Source: Bifidobacterium margollesii | GTDB taxonomy: Bacteria > Actinomycetota > Actinomycetes > Actinomycetales > Bifidobacteriaceae | DNA: 64,000 nt | Reading direction: 5' to 3' | NCBI RefSeq assembly: GCF_002860355.1 | Contig: NZ_NMWU01000002.1 | Location: forward strand, 62,001-126,000 | Part shown: positions 34,521 through 43,186 of the stretch, one piece after another | Numbering within the stretch: the stretch's first letter is position 1 | Layout of the letters: every line of letters starts with the position of its first letter | Position numbers and translations under genes: made by a program | The notes under the pieces: generated by a model | What the model saw: the letters and a program-made list of their open reading frames with translations, nothing else | What the model was told of the DNA's origin: nothing | Databases searched by the model: none

Positions 34521-36158
34521 ATGGTTCTTCATCTGACCGATGATTTCAAGGCCAACGCCGCCGAATGGGAGGCTGCGGGCACCAAGCTGCCGCAGTACGA
34601 TCCGAAGGCAGTCGCCGAATACACCGCCGAACACCCCTACTGGGTCCACTTCGGTGCCGGCAACCTGTTCCGCGAGGTCCAGGCTCTCATCGCCCAGGAT
34701 CTGCTCAACCAGGGCGAGGTCAAGGCCGGTGTGATCGTGGCCGAGACCTTCGACGCCGACATCATCACCGACGCCTACAAGCCGTACGACAACCGCGGCC
34801 TGTCCGTGATCCTCAAGTCCGACGGCTCGGTCGAAACCGAGCTGGTGGCCTCCGTCGCCGAATCCTTCGGCGTCAAGGCCCACGACGAGGTGTGGGACGG
34901 TCTGGTCAAGGTCTTCACCAACCCCGAACTCCAGTTCGTCACCGTGACGATCACCGAAAAGGGCTACGCCATCAGGAACAACGACGGCGAGCTGCTGCCG
35001 TGGATCGCCCCCGAAGTCGAGAACGGCCCCGATTCCGCCGTCTCCGCCATGGGTGCCATCACCGCCCTGCTGCTCGAGCGCTACAAGGCCGGCCAGCTGC
35101 CGATCGCCATGGTGAGCACCGACAACTTCTCGCAGAACGGCGACCGCTTCCGCTCCGTGATCGTCGACTTCGCCAAGCTGTGGGCCGACAAAGGCTTCGT
35201 CCCCGAGGACTTCGTCACCTACGTGGAGGATCCGGCCAAGGTCGCCTTCCCGCTGACCATGATCGACCGCATTACCCCGAACCCCGCCGACTCCGTCTCC
35301 AAGCTGCTGGAGGAGAAGGGCTTCGCCGACAACAAGATCTTCCACACCGCCAAGGGCACCAACGTGGCCCCGTTCGCCAACGCCGAGGAGACCTGGTACC
35401 TCGTCATCGAAGACACCTTCCCGAACGGCCGTCCGGCTCTGGAGAAGGCCGGCGTGTTCCTGGGAGACCGCGACACGGTGAACAAGGCCGACGAGATGAA
35501 GGTCACCACCTGCCTCAACCCGGTGCACACCGCCCTGGCCGTCACCGGCCGTCTGATGAGCTACGATTCGATGAGCGAGACCATCGGCGACAAGGACCTC
35601 AAGGCCCTCGCCGAGCGTCTGGCCTACGTCGAGGGCCTGCCCGTCGTGGCCGACCCCGGCATCTTCTCCCCGAAGGAATTCGCCGAGAAGGTCATCGACG
35701 TGCGCGTGCCGAACCCGAGCCTGCCCGACTCCCCGGTCCGCATCTCCACCGACACCTCCCAGAAGGTGCCGATCCGCTTCGGCGTCACGATCAAGAAGTA
35801 CGTCGAATCCCCGGATCACGACGTGAACACGCTCGTCGCCATCCCGCTGGCCATCGCCGCCTGGCTGCGCCTGCTGCTCGGCACCGACGGCAAGGCCACC
35901 GACGACAACGGCAACGAGATCACCCTGAGCCCCGATCCGCGCATCCCCGAGCTGCAGAGCGCCCTCGCCTCCCTGAAGGTCGGCGGCGACCTGTCCAAGG
36001 CCGACGAGGTGCTCAAGCCGATCCTCGCCGACGCCACGCTGTGGGGCACCGATCTGACCCAGACCCCGCTGGCCGAGAAGATCGTCGGCTACTTCAAGGA
36101 GTTCGCCGCCGGAACCGGCACCCTGCACCCGGTGCTGGAGAAGGAACTCGGCCTGTAA
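34521..36158 (+). CDS. uxuB: D-mannonate oxidoreductase (fructuronate reductase)
   Basis: A 545-residue mannitol dehydrogenase-family enzyme. The N-terminal nucleotide-binding region starts WVHFGAGNLFREVQALIAQDL. CLNPVHTALAVTGRLM and IRFGVTIKKYVESP mark the substrate domain with its conserved Lys. It reduces D-fructuronate to D-mannonate with NADH. It is longer than E. coli UxuB (about 486), mostly by an N-terminal extension. AAAGGAAACACTGAC precedes the ATG. The gene lies between uxaC and uxuA, which supports fructuronate rather than tagaturonate. Confidence 0.9.
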   Translation: MVLHLTDDFKANAAEWEAAGTKLPQYDPKAVAEYTAEHPYWVHFGAGNLFREVQALIAQDLLNQGEVKAGVIVAETFDADIITDAYKPYDNRGLSVILKSDGSVETELVASVAESFGVKAHDEVWDGLVKVFTNPELQFVTVTITEKGYAIRNNDGELLPWIAPEVENGPDSAVSAMGAITALLLERYKAGQLPIAMVSTDNFSQNGDRFRSVIVDFAKLWADKGFVPEDFVTYVEDPAKVAFPLTMIDRITPNPADSVSKLLEEKGFADNKIFHTAKGTNVAPFANAEETWYLVIEDTFPNGRPALEKAGVFLGDRDTVNKADEMKVTTCLNPVHTALAVTGRLMSYDSMSETIGDKDLKALAERLAYVEGLPVVADPGIFSPKEFAEKVIDVRVPNPSLPDSPVRISTDTSQKVPIRFGVTIKKYVESPDHDVNTLVAIPLAIAAWLRLLLGTDGKATDDNGNEITLSPDPRIPELQSALASLKVGGDLSKADEVLKPILADATLWGTDLTQTPLAEKIVGYFKEFAAGTGTLHPVLEKELGL

Positions 36159-36159
36159 G

Positions 36160-36330
36160 GGCTGTCTTTCCCAGAGGAAGGGAGTGGGCGCGGAGAGTCG
36201 TGATGCCTCCGTTCCAATGGCTCCCCTCCCTTGGGAAAGGAAACCGGTTGCGGATTGCAGACCCCCTGTTGGCTTCCCTCCCTTGGGGGAGGGGAGCTGT
36301 CGGCGGATGCCGACTGAGGAGAGGGGATAG
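36160..36330. repeat. Double-hairpin repeat R3 between uxuB and uxuA
   Basis: From about 36271, CTTCCCTCCC/GGGGGAGGGG forms the first stem, followed by GTCGGC/GCCGAC and TGAGGAG. A degenerate copy lies just before. Repeat-free sequence then leads into the uxuA leader. Confidence 0.7.
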
Positions 36331-36431
36331 GACCACGGTCCGCACATGCACGCGCATTCATCCGCGTGCACACTTAAACGTAAACTGACAATCGAAATAT
36401 CACCACCAAACAACAGGTAAGGATTACCACA

Positions 36432-37562
36432 ATGAAGATGGGTTTCCGTTGGTACGGCGAAGGTAACGACACCATTTCGCTGGACGACATTCGTCAGATC
36501 CCCGGTGTCGAGACGATCGTGTGGTCCCTGCATCACAAGCAGGCCGGCGAGCTGTGGGAGCCGGAGGAGATCGAGGCCGAGATGAAGAAGATCACCGGCC
36601 TGTCCGACTACGACCGCAAGCACGGCATCACCAAGACGTTCAACGCCGACGTGGTCGAGTCCGTGAACGTGCACGAGTCCATCAAAACCGGCAAGACCAT
36701 GCTGGGCATGAGCCGCGACGAGGCCCTGGACAACTACCGCAAGACCATCGAGAACCTGGGCAAGGCCGGCGTGAAGGTCGTCACCTACAACTTCATGCCC
36801 GTGTTCGACTGGCTGCGCACCGACATGTTCCACCCGAGCCCGGACGGTTCCACCGCGCTGTACTATGACGCGCACAAGGTGGCCCAGCTCACGGACCCGC
36901 AGGCTCTGATCGACGAGACCCTCAACGGTGCCGGCAACCTGACCATGCCGGGCTGGGAGCCGGAGCGCCTGGCTCACCTGCCGGAGTTCATCGAGGCCTA
37001 CAAGGGCATCGACCACGACAAGTACTACGAGAACTACAAGGTGTTCCTGGACGCGGTGATCCCCACCTGCGAGAAGTACGACGTCAAGCTCGCCGTGCAC
37101 CCCGACGACCCGGCGTTCGACCTGTTCGGCTGGCCGCGTGTGGTGTCCTCCAAGGAGGGCATCCAGCGCGTGCTCGACCTGAACCCGAGCCCGTACAACG
37201 GCCTGTGCCTGTGCCTGGGCTCGTTCAGCTCGCGCCGCGGCAACGATCCGGTGGACGCCGTCAAGACGTTCATGGACCGCATCCACTTCTCGCATGTGCG
37301 CAACATCAAGTTCCTGGACGAGGCGGGCTCCTTCTCCGAGGTGGGTCATCGCGCGTCCGAGGGCGATGTGGACACGATCGGCATCATGAAGGCGTACGCC
37401 GAGGCCGACTACCAGGGGTACATTCGTCCGGACCATGGCCGTCATTTGTGGAACGAGAACACGCCTGAGCACAAGCCTCGTCCGGGTTACGGTCTGTATG
37501 ATCGTGCTCTGGGTATCCAGTATCTGCTGGGTGTGTGGGACGCCGTCAAATACAACAAGTAG
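36432..37562 (+). CDS. uxuA: Mannonate dehydratase
   Basis: A 376-residue UxuA of the xylose-isomerase-like TIM-barrel group, which dehydrates D-mannonate to 2-keto-3-deoxygluconate. It begins MKMGFRWYGEGNDTISLDDI, the family start. KLAVHPDDPAFDLFGWPRVV and HVRNIKFLDEAGSFSEVGH carry the metal ligands, and IRPDHGRHLWNE lies near the end. TAAGGA precedes the ATG. KDG made here would be phosphorylated by the kinase at 44933 and cleaved by the aldolase at 45981; the path is split by the opposite-strand Hxl operon. Confidence 0.96.
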   Translation: MKMGFRWYGEGNDTISLDDIRQIPGVETIVWSLHHKQAGELWEPEEIEAEMKKITGLSDYDRKHGITKTFNADVVESVNVHESIKTGKTMLGMSRDEALDNYRKTIENLGKAGVKVVTYNFMPVFDWLRTDMFHPSPDGSTALYYDAHKVAQLTDPQALIDETLNGAGNLTMPGWEPERLAHLPEFIEAYKGIDHDKYYENYKVFLDAVIPTCEKYDVKLAVHPDDPAFDLFGWPRVVSSKEGIQRVLDLNPSPYNGLCLCLGSFSSRRGNDPVDAVKTFMDRIHFSHVRNIKFLDEAGSFSEVGHRASEGDVDTIGIMKAYAEADYQGYIRPDHGRHLWNENTPEHKPRPGYGLYDRALGIQYLLGVWDAVKYNK

Positions 37563-37667
37563 GTTCTCGGCACTCTGATACTCCTTTCAATCGGTTGCAA
37601 GGGGCCTTCGCCGCGCGATTCGAACCGCGCGGCGAAGGCCCCTTTGTCATATCGTTCCTTTGCCTAT

Positions 37668-38290
37668 CACCTCATCCGTCCGGCTTCGCCGGCCACCTTC
37701 CCCTCCGAGGAGGAGAGGAGGGCGTGGGTGTTGGGCTTCCCCTTGAGGGGAAGCTGGCAGCCGTAGGCTGACTGATGAGGTGGCGTGGGCGACGCACGCC
37801 TGTCGGCTCGCCTGAGCCCTGGAAACGCCCCGGCGTTTCCTCAACGGGCTCAGCCTACGGGGAAGGTCACAGTGGGCCGAAGAAGGCTATGGGTATGAAA
37901 AAGGGTCTTCCGACTGGCATCCGGAAGACCCTGGGAGGAAAGAAAGGAGAGCTCGGGCTTCCCCCATTGGGGGAAGCTGTCGGCGTGAGCCGACTGATGA
38001 GGGAATATCGTTTGACCGTCGTCCATCACCTCATCCGTCCGGCTTCGCCGGCCACCTTCAACCGCAATAGCGGAGGCCTTACGGCCGCGTTCCGTAAGCA
38101 CGCCTGTCGGCTCGCCCGAGCCCTAGAAACGCCTCCGGCGTTTCCTCAACGGGCTCAGCCTACGGGGAAGGTCGTGGGTGTTGGGCTTCCCCCGCCGGGG
38201 GAAGCTGGCAGCCGTAGGCTGACTGATGAGGGGCCTCCGACTCACCTCATCCGTCCGGCTTCGCCGGCCACCTTCCCCTCAAGGGGAAGG
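37668..38290. repeat. Large double-hairpin repeat cluster R4
   Basis: About 620 bases made only of repeat modules. Modules of the CACCTCATCC..GGCTTCGCCGGCC..CTTCCCC type lie at 37668, 38026 and 38242; the opposite type, CTTCCCC..GACTGATGAGG, lies at 37734, 37956 and 38184. Between are GAGCCC..GGGCTC stem modules and a GGTCTTCCG/CGGAAGACC hairpin (37907-37931). The stretch 37797-38003 matches 43322-43524 in the same orientation. No gene is present; short open frames here are repeat translations. Confidence 0.9.
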
Positions 38291-38299
38291 TAAGCGGTC

Positions 38300-38352
38300 G
38301 GTCACTCCACGTTGGCATCTGCTGGAGTGACCGAGAGTCACTCCACGTTGGC
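38300..38352 (-). terminator. Hairpin and direct repeat at the hxlB stop codon
   Basis: GGTCACTCCA (38300-38309) and TGGAGTGACC (38323-38332) form a 10-bp stem downstream of hxlB. GTCACTCCACGTTGGC occurs at 38301 and 38337; the second copy is the hxlB 3' end with its stop codon, so the gene end is duplicated in frame. Confidence 0.6.
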
Positions 38353-38889
38353 GTGGTTGGCGTTGGCCTGGGCGTCGGAGACGTGGTCACGACGGGAGAT
38401 CATCAGGCACAGTGCGTCAAGCGCGATGTGCACGCTCTGATCGAACAGCGAGCTCAGCAGCTGAATCGAACCACCGGCCTCGCCCTTGACTCGGCCCGGC
38501 ACCAGAATCACGGCGTCGGCCGCGGCGGCCAGCGGGGATTCCGGCTTCGAGGTGACGGCGATCACCTTCACGCCCAGCTTCCTGGCGGCTTCGGCGTCCT
38601 CGACGGTCTTGCGGGTCTTGCCCGAGCCGGAGATCGCGAGCAGCACGTCGCCCTCATGCATGGAGGGGCAGATCGTCTCGCCCATCATGTAGCTGGTGTA
38701 GCCGATGTGCATCATGCGCATGGCGAAGCTGCGGGCCTGGAATCCGGAACGACCCTCGCCGGTGGCGTACACGCGGTCGTTGCGGGCGATGAGATCGCGG
38801 GCCGCCTCCAGATCATGCTCGTCCATCTTGGCGATCACGCCTTCGATCTCCTCGACGATCTGGTCGAGAATCCTGGCATTGTCGGTCAT
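38338..38889 (-). CDS. hxlB: 6-phospho-3-hexuloisomerase (SIS domain)
   Basis: A 183-residue SIS protein. GEGRSGFQARSFAMRMMHIG, then MMGETICPSMHEGDVLLAISG and SGKTRKTVEDAEAARKLG match PHI (HxlB), which interconverts D-arabino-3-hexulose 6-phosphate and fructose 6-phosphate. Length is normal. I chose the second of two adjacent ATGs (38889), 6 bases from AGGAG. It is the last gene of the opposite-strand operon, 110 bases after hxlA. PHI normally works with HPS (HxlA), and the pair is here. Bifidobacteria are not methylotrophs, so formaldehyde detoxification or pentulose-phosphate supply are the likely roles. Confidence 0.85.
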   Translation of the reverse strand: MTDNARILDQIVEEIEGVIAKMDEHDLEAARDLIARNDRVYATGEGRSGFQARSFAMRMMHIGYTSYMMGETICPSMHEGDVLLAISGSGKTRKTVEDAEAARKLGVKVIAVTSKPESPLAAAADAVILVPGRVKGEAGGSIQLLSSLFDQSVHIALDALCLMISRRDHVSDAQANANHANVE

Positions 38890-38999
38890 CATATGCTCCT
38901 TAGTGGTTGTGTGATTGATAACGAACTGTTTGATAACGAACGCTGATCCGTATGAATGATGCGTACGCATCGGCTGACTGATCAGCAGATCTGCGGATC

Positions 39000-39620
39000 C
39001 TATGCGCACAGGGCCTTGCACTCGGCGGCGGCCGCGGCGATGTCGTCGGCCTTGGTGATGGCCGATCCCATGATCACGATCTCCACGCCTTCGGCGGCGA
39101 GCCCCGCCAGCTGAGGCTTCTTGATGCCTCCGGCGATGGCGATATGCCTGATCTGCGGGTAGCGGGCCTTGAACGCCCGAACCTGACCGACCGGGTCGGC
39201 CGTCGCACCTGAATCCACCGACGTGTGCAGGCAGTAGACGGCATCGGGGAACACGGAGATCCTGTCGATGCGCTCGTCGTCACACTCCAGCAGGTCGATC
39301 ATCATCACACCGTCATGTTCGGCGGCGGAATCGTAGCAGACCTGCAGCGTGCCCAGCGAGGACGATCCCATGACGGTGAGGTACGTGAACCCGCAGTCGA
39401 ATCCGAGATCGAACTCGTACTTGCCTTCATCGCAGGTCTTGATGTCGCCGAGTACGGCGGTTCCGTTCGCGGCCTCGATGAGCGGGGTGATCGCGCGGAC
39501 GCCGAACTCCTTGGTCAGCGAGGTGCCGACCTCGATCACGTCGGCCGCGGCGGCCACTTCGCGGATGATGGCTTCGGCGCACGGCACGTCCACGCGGTCG
39601 ATGGCTACCTGCAGCTTCAC
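39000..39620 (-). CDS. hxlA: HxlA/UlaD-like decarboxylase-aldolase (3-hexulose-6-phosphate synthase-type)
   Basis: A 206-residue TIM barrel of the OMP-decarboxylase superfamily. The motif EVGTSL (Glu30) and DIKTCD (Asp59, Lys61, Asp64) are the shared signature of 3-hexulose-6-phosphate synthase and 3-keto-L-gulonate-6-phosphate decarboxylase. His132 in LHTSVD resembles the synthase. IAIAGGIKKPQL and IVIMGSAIT form the phosphate loop. The start is GTG at 39620, after AAGGAGGTG, and overlaps the kinase stop as GTGA, so translation is coupled. The neighbour hxlB favours the synthase activity; sugar-acid neighbours leave decarboxylase possible. Confidence 0.85.
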   Translation of the reverse strand: MKLQVAIDRVDVPCAEAIIREVAAAADVIEVGTSLTKEFGVRAITPLIEAANGTAVLGDIKTCDEGKYEFDLGFDCGFTYLTVMGSSSLGTLQVCYDSAAEHDGVMMIDLLECDDERIDRISVFPDAVYCLHTSVDSGATADPVGQVRAFKARYPQIRHIAIAGGIKKPQLAGLAAEGVEIVIMGSAITKADDIAAAAAECKALCA

Positions 39621-40588
39621 AGCGACACCTCCTTGCGCGGGGTTTCGGCGATGAAGCGTTCCAGCTCGGCGCGGGTGGGCAGGCCTTCGGAATCGGAGAC
39701 GCTGGTCACCTGAATCGCGCCGACCGCATTGGCCCGCTCCAGCAGATGCTCGGCGTCGAGTCCTTCGAGCAGACCGGTGATGGCTCCGGAGGCGAAGCCG
39801 TCGCCCGCGCCGACGGTGTCGACCACCGTCACCACGAAGCTCGGCACCACGGTTTCGACGAGTTCGCCGCGATCGTCGCGCTCGAACAGTGCGGATCCGG
39901 TGTCGCCCAGCTTGATGATCACCTTCTTCACGCCCATGTCGAGATAGAACTCGGCGATGTCGCGCGGGTTCTGACGGCCGGAGAACAGCTGGCCTTCGGA
40001 AAGCCCGGGCATGAACACGTCGGACTTGGCGGCGAGCTTGTTCGTGGCGTAGATCATCTCCTCCTCGCTGTGCCACAGCGTCGGGCGGGGGTTCGGATCG
40101 AAGGTGACGGTCACGCCGTGCTCCTTGGCCGCGTCGATGAGCTTCGACTCGGTTTCGTAGGTGTTCGGCGCGAGGGCGGCGAACACGCCGGTGACGTGCA
40201 GGATCTTCACACCGTCGAAGTCCACGTCGTCCACGATGTCGGGCGTGGTCTTGCTGGCGGCCGAGCCGGCACGGAAGTAGATCACCTTCGGATCGCCGTC
40301 GGGCAGCACCACCTTGAGCTGGGAGCCGGTGGCGGCCTTGGTGGTGCGGCGGATGTTGGTGGTGTCGATGTCGATGGTGTTCATGTAGTCGACGATCATG
40401 TCACCCTGCCAGTCCTGTCCCAGCGTGGTGACGTAGCTCACCGAGTGTCCCTGGCGGTTGACGCCGATGGCGACGTTGAACTCGCAGCCGGCCATCTGGG
40501 TCGGCAGGGTGCGGGCCTCCACATAGGTCTGTTCGGAATCGGCGATGAGATTCACCATGGGTTCGCCGATGGTCATGACTTCGGACAT
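39617..40588 (-). CDS. PfkB-family sugar (acid) kinase
   Basis: A 323-residue ribokinase-fold kinase. MAGCEFNVAIGVNRQG near the start binds sugar, and DTVGAGDGFASGAI holds the catalytic Asp and anion hole. It is a paralogue of the KDG kinase at 44933 and shares the ending VSDSEGLPTRAELE, typical of KDG-kinase-like members. Within the operon it lies between a TIM-barrel isomerase and hxlA, so its product likely feeds HxlA/HxlB. The substrate is a ketose or sugar acid, not identified. The stop overlaps the hxlA start by four bases. Confidence 0.85.
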   Translation of the reverse strand: MSEVMTIGEPMVNLIADSEQTYVEARTLPTQMAGCEFNVAIGVNRQGHSVSYVTTLGQDWQGDMIVDYMNTIDIDTTNIRRTTKAATGSQLKVVLPDGDPKVIYFRAGSAASKTTPDIVDDVDFDGVKILHVTGVFAALAPNTYETESKLIDAAKEHGVTVTFDPNPRPTLWHSEEEMIYATNKLAAKSDVFMPGLSEGQLFSGRQNPRDIAEFYLDMGVKKVIIKLGDTGSALFERDDRGELVETVVPSFVVTVVDTVGAGDGFASGAITGLLEGLDAEHLLERANAVGAIQVTSVSDSEGLPTRAELERFIAETPRKEVSL

Positions 40589-40616
40589 TTGCTGCGCTTT
40601 CTGTTTGTAATGCGGT

Positions 40617-40647
40617 CTCGGTCGGTTTCAGGCTCGGTCGGTTTCAG
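40617..40647. repeat. 16-base-period direct repeat after the isomerase stop
   Basis: CTCGGTCGGTTTCAG occurs at 40617 and 40633, just beyond the isomerase stop codon on the minus strand. Confidence 0.8.
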
Positions 40648-40649
40648 TC

Positions 40650-41408
40650 TCAGGCGTTCACGGCCTGGCGCACGAGCGTCACCTCGTGGTCCACGTCGGC
40701 GGCGGCGATCGGGTACTCCAGGAACACCGGCACGTCGTCGCTCAGCTGGGCGAGCAGGGCCTTCCAGTCGACCACGCCCTCCTCGAGCATCACGGTGGAG
40801 AGGTCCTCACGCTTCTCGGCGCCGTTGACGTTCTTCAGGTGGAACACGGTGGCGTAGTCCTTCAGGGCGTCGAAGGCCTTGACCGGGTCCTCGTCGCGCC
40901 AGAACCAGTTGCCCAGATCGAAGGTGTAGCCGATCTTGCTGTCGGCGGCCTTCACGTTCTTCAGGGAGGCTTCGGTGCAGGCGAAGGTGCCGTTCTCCGG
41001 GGTCTGGTCGTTCTCGATGGTCAGGTTCACGCCGTATTCGGCGGCGAGGTCGTCGATGCCGTGCAGCACGTCGGTGGTCACGTCCTTCACGTCGCCCTGG
41101 TTGAGCTTGACGTTCTTGGCACCCATGCGCTTGGCTTCCGCGAAGTAGGTTTCGAGCTCCGGATTGGCCTTGCCGTCCTTGGTGATGACTTCGGGCACGG
41201 AGTAGAAGAGGGTGAGCGAGCCGGCCTTGGTGGAGGCGGCGATGCGGTCGAATTCGGCGTCGGGGTTCTCGCCGGCGAGGATGAACTCGCGGCGGACCTC
41301 GGCGAGCTTGAGGCCGAGATCGGCGATGCGGGGGAGCAGCGAGGACTGCGGGGTGCCCTCCTGCAGGTCGGTGAGGTAGACGAGGGTGTTGATGCCGACG
41401 GTGGTCAT
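40650..41408 (-). CDS. TIM-barrel sugar(-phosphate) isomerase/epimerase
   Basis: A 252-residue member of the xylose-isomerase-like AP-endonuclease-2 family. VGINTLVYLT at the start, then NVKLNQGD, NLTIENDQT, GYTFDLGNWFWRDED and FHLKNVNG carry the Glu, Asp and His ligands of a divalent metal. Family members isomerise or epimerise ketoses, inosose, hydroxypyruvate or tagaturonate. It lies after the permease and before the PfkB kinase, so isomerisation probably comes before phosphorylation. AAAGGAG precedes the ATG at 41408. The substrate is unknown. Confidence 0.8.
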   Translation of the reverse strand: MTTVGINTLVYLTDLQEGTPQSSLLPRIADLGLKLAEVRREFILAGENPDAEFDRIAASTKAGSLTLFYSVPEVITKDGKANPELETYFAEAKRMGAKNVKLNQGDVKDVTTDVLHGIDDLAAEYGVNLTIENDQTPENGTFACTEASLKNVKAADSKIGYTFDLGNWFWRDEDPVKAFDALKDYATVFHLKNVNGAEKREDLSTVMLEEGVVDWKALLAQLSDDVPVFLEYPIAAADVDHEVTLVRQAVNA

Positions 41409-41607
41409 GATTGGACTCCTTTGATGTGGTTGGATGCGGATGTACGGATTGTGGTTTTTGGATTGCGGATCGCGGACCGGTCCGCAATCCATCGTATTGA
41501 TGTGATTGGGCTAAACGAAACCGGCCCGATATATGGCGTACGGCAGGCGTTGGCGATATACGGACCGGTTTCGTTGTTCGGCGGTCGGCCGATTGGTGAT
41601 CAGGGGA

Positions 41608-42936
41608 TCAGAACAGCAGCAGGGCGGCCAGACCCATGATCGGGAAGGTGCACAGCCAGTAGACCGGAACACCCATCTTGAGGAAGGTCTTGGGTTCGAG
41701 CTCCATGTAGCCGGTGGCCCAGGTGTTCCAGGACTGCGTGATGCAGGCGGAGATGCAGGTCATCGACGGGACGACGAGCAGGGCGAACAGGAACCAGGAG
41801 TTGAACATGCCGGTGGCCATGAAGATGGAGATCACGGCGGAACCCGCGCCGTACAGCTCGAGCGGGCCACGGAACAGGGCGAGCGGCGCGAGGATGCAGA
41901 AGGCGATCGCCAGGATGGCCGTGTTGTTCGGGATGATCGGGGTGAGCACGCCGGAGAACACCTTCATGACGGTGACGGCGGAGTGCTGGAAGGCCTGCAG
42001 GATGAGCAGCATGATGATCAGCGGGCCGATGTCGCCGATGGCGGTGGTGGCGGTGCCGTTGAGCAGCTTGACGAAGCCCTTGAAGCTCTTCATGTTGCCG
42101 GTGACCAGGAAGGTGATCAGCGTGGCGAGCAGCAGAGCGGGGACGGCGTTCCACTTGAGGATCAGGCTCAGGGCCACCGGGACGATAGGCATGATGTAGG
42201 TCCATACCGGCACGTCCGGGTATTCGACGGCCTTGCGCTCCTCGGGGTTGCCGACCTCGTACGGGGTGCCGTTCTTGATGGCCTTGGAGTTGATGAGGAT
42301 GAAGATGATCACGCCGAGCATCTGCACGATCATGGCGGGGATGCCGAAGCTCAGGTAGTGGGTGCCCCACTCGACCTTCTGTCCGTCCGGGGAGTCGTAG
42401 TTGGCGTAGAAGGCGGCGAACTGCACGAACAGCACGCTGTTGATCCACATGGCGGCGCCGATGGAGAGCGTGAACACCGGCACGGCGACGCGCTTCGGCA
42501 CGCCGATGCGGCCGAGGATCGGGAAGAGAATCACACCGATGGCGATGGCGGAGCCGACGCCGTAGGCGCTGGTGAAGATCAGGCAGGTGACGAGGGCCAC
42601 GGCGATGGTGCACAGCACCGGGCTCTTCTCACCGATTTTGGCGGTGCGGTAGGAGATGGACGAGGCGATGCCGGTGTCGACCAGCACGCGGCCGAACCAG
42701 GCGCCCAGAATGATCTGGATGATCGTCGGGCCGTACTTCAGGATCGGCTCGGCATAGGTTTCGGTGATGATGTCATACGGTTTGCTGACGCCGAACGGGA
42801 TGCCGAGACAGTAGATCAGCGTCCAGATGATCGTCTGCACGAAGAAGCCGACTGTCAGATTGCCGCCCTTCATCGCATATACGACAAAGCCGACGAATGA
42901 AAGTATGAGCAGAATGCCCATGATTGCCAGAATCAT
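41608..42936 (-). CDS. GntP/CitMHS-type sugar-acid permease
   Basis: A 442-residue membrane protein with about 12 helices. ILGAWFGRVLVDTGIASSI and SAYGVGSAIAIGVILFPIL and IIPNNTAILAIAF look like the ion-transporter superfamily that includes gluconate and citrate symporters. It is the first gene of the minus-strand operon; a run of CTCC on the plus strand (AGGAG on the mRNA) lies just before its ATG. The likely substrate is a sugar acid, by family and neighbours. Upstream lie two inverted GTGTACCGGT sites. Confidence 0.75.
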   Translation of the reverse strand: MILAIMGILLILSFVGFVVYAMKGGNLTVGFFVQTIIWTLIYCLGIPFGVSKPYDIITETYAEPILKYGPTIIQIILGAWFGRVLVDTGIASSISYRTAKIGEKSPVLCTIAVALVTCLIFTSAYGVGSAIAIGVILFPILGRIGVPKRVAVPVFTLSIGAAMWINSVLFVQFAAFYANYDSPDGQKVEWGTHYLSFGIPAMIVQMLGVIIFILINSKAIKNGTPYEVGNPEERKAVEYPDVPVWTYIMPIVPVALSLILKWNAVPALLLATLITFLVTGNMKSFKGFVKLLNGTATTAIGDIGPLIIMLLILQAFQHSAVTVMKVFSGVLTPIIPNNTAILAIAFCILAPLALFRGPLELYGAGSAVISIFMATGMFNSWFLFALLVVPSMTCISACITQSWNTWATGYMELEPKTFLKMGVPVYWLCTFPIMGLAALLLF

Positions 42937-43186
42937 TCTCTCCTCCTTGAGAATGGCATCGGGAGACCGCGATCCTCGGAAATGGCTCCGAAGACCCGTT
43001 CCCTGACTCTTCCATATGGGTGACGGTTGTTTGTTGGTGTTTTTATTGCGTTGTTGCCGGAGTTTTCACATCTCTGTTAACCGGTACACGGTTATGATAA
43101 ACAAGATCTGTGTACCGGTCAACAAAACCGTTGCACACGGCGTGTCGCCCAACATTTCAAGGGTTTGCGATCGTGCCGAGTGCCTG
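42937..43186. promoter_or_regulatory. Hxl operon promoter region with paired operator half-sites
   Basis: GTTAACCGGTACAC (43076-43089) and GTGTACCGGTCAAC (43110-43123) are inverted copies with one mismatch, 20 bases apart. The same GTGTACCGGT box recurs at 44860 before the KDG kinase. Both flank the LacI gene at 43539, its likely binder. Confidence 0.6.

Noticed and set aside
37775-38293. Open frame within repeat cluster R4
   Set aside because: Its protein is the translation of repeat modules, with no ribosome site; such products are spurious.
39000-40076. 358-codon version of HxlA
   Set aside because: The extra N-terminal part overlaps the kinase gene in another frame; the GTG at 39620 after AAGGAGGTG gives the normal length.
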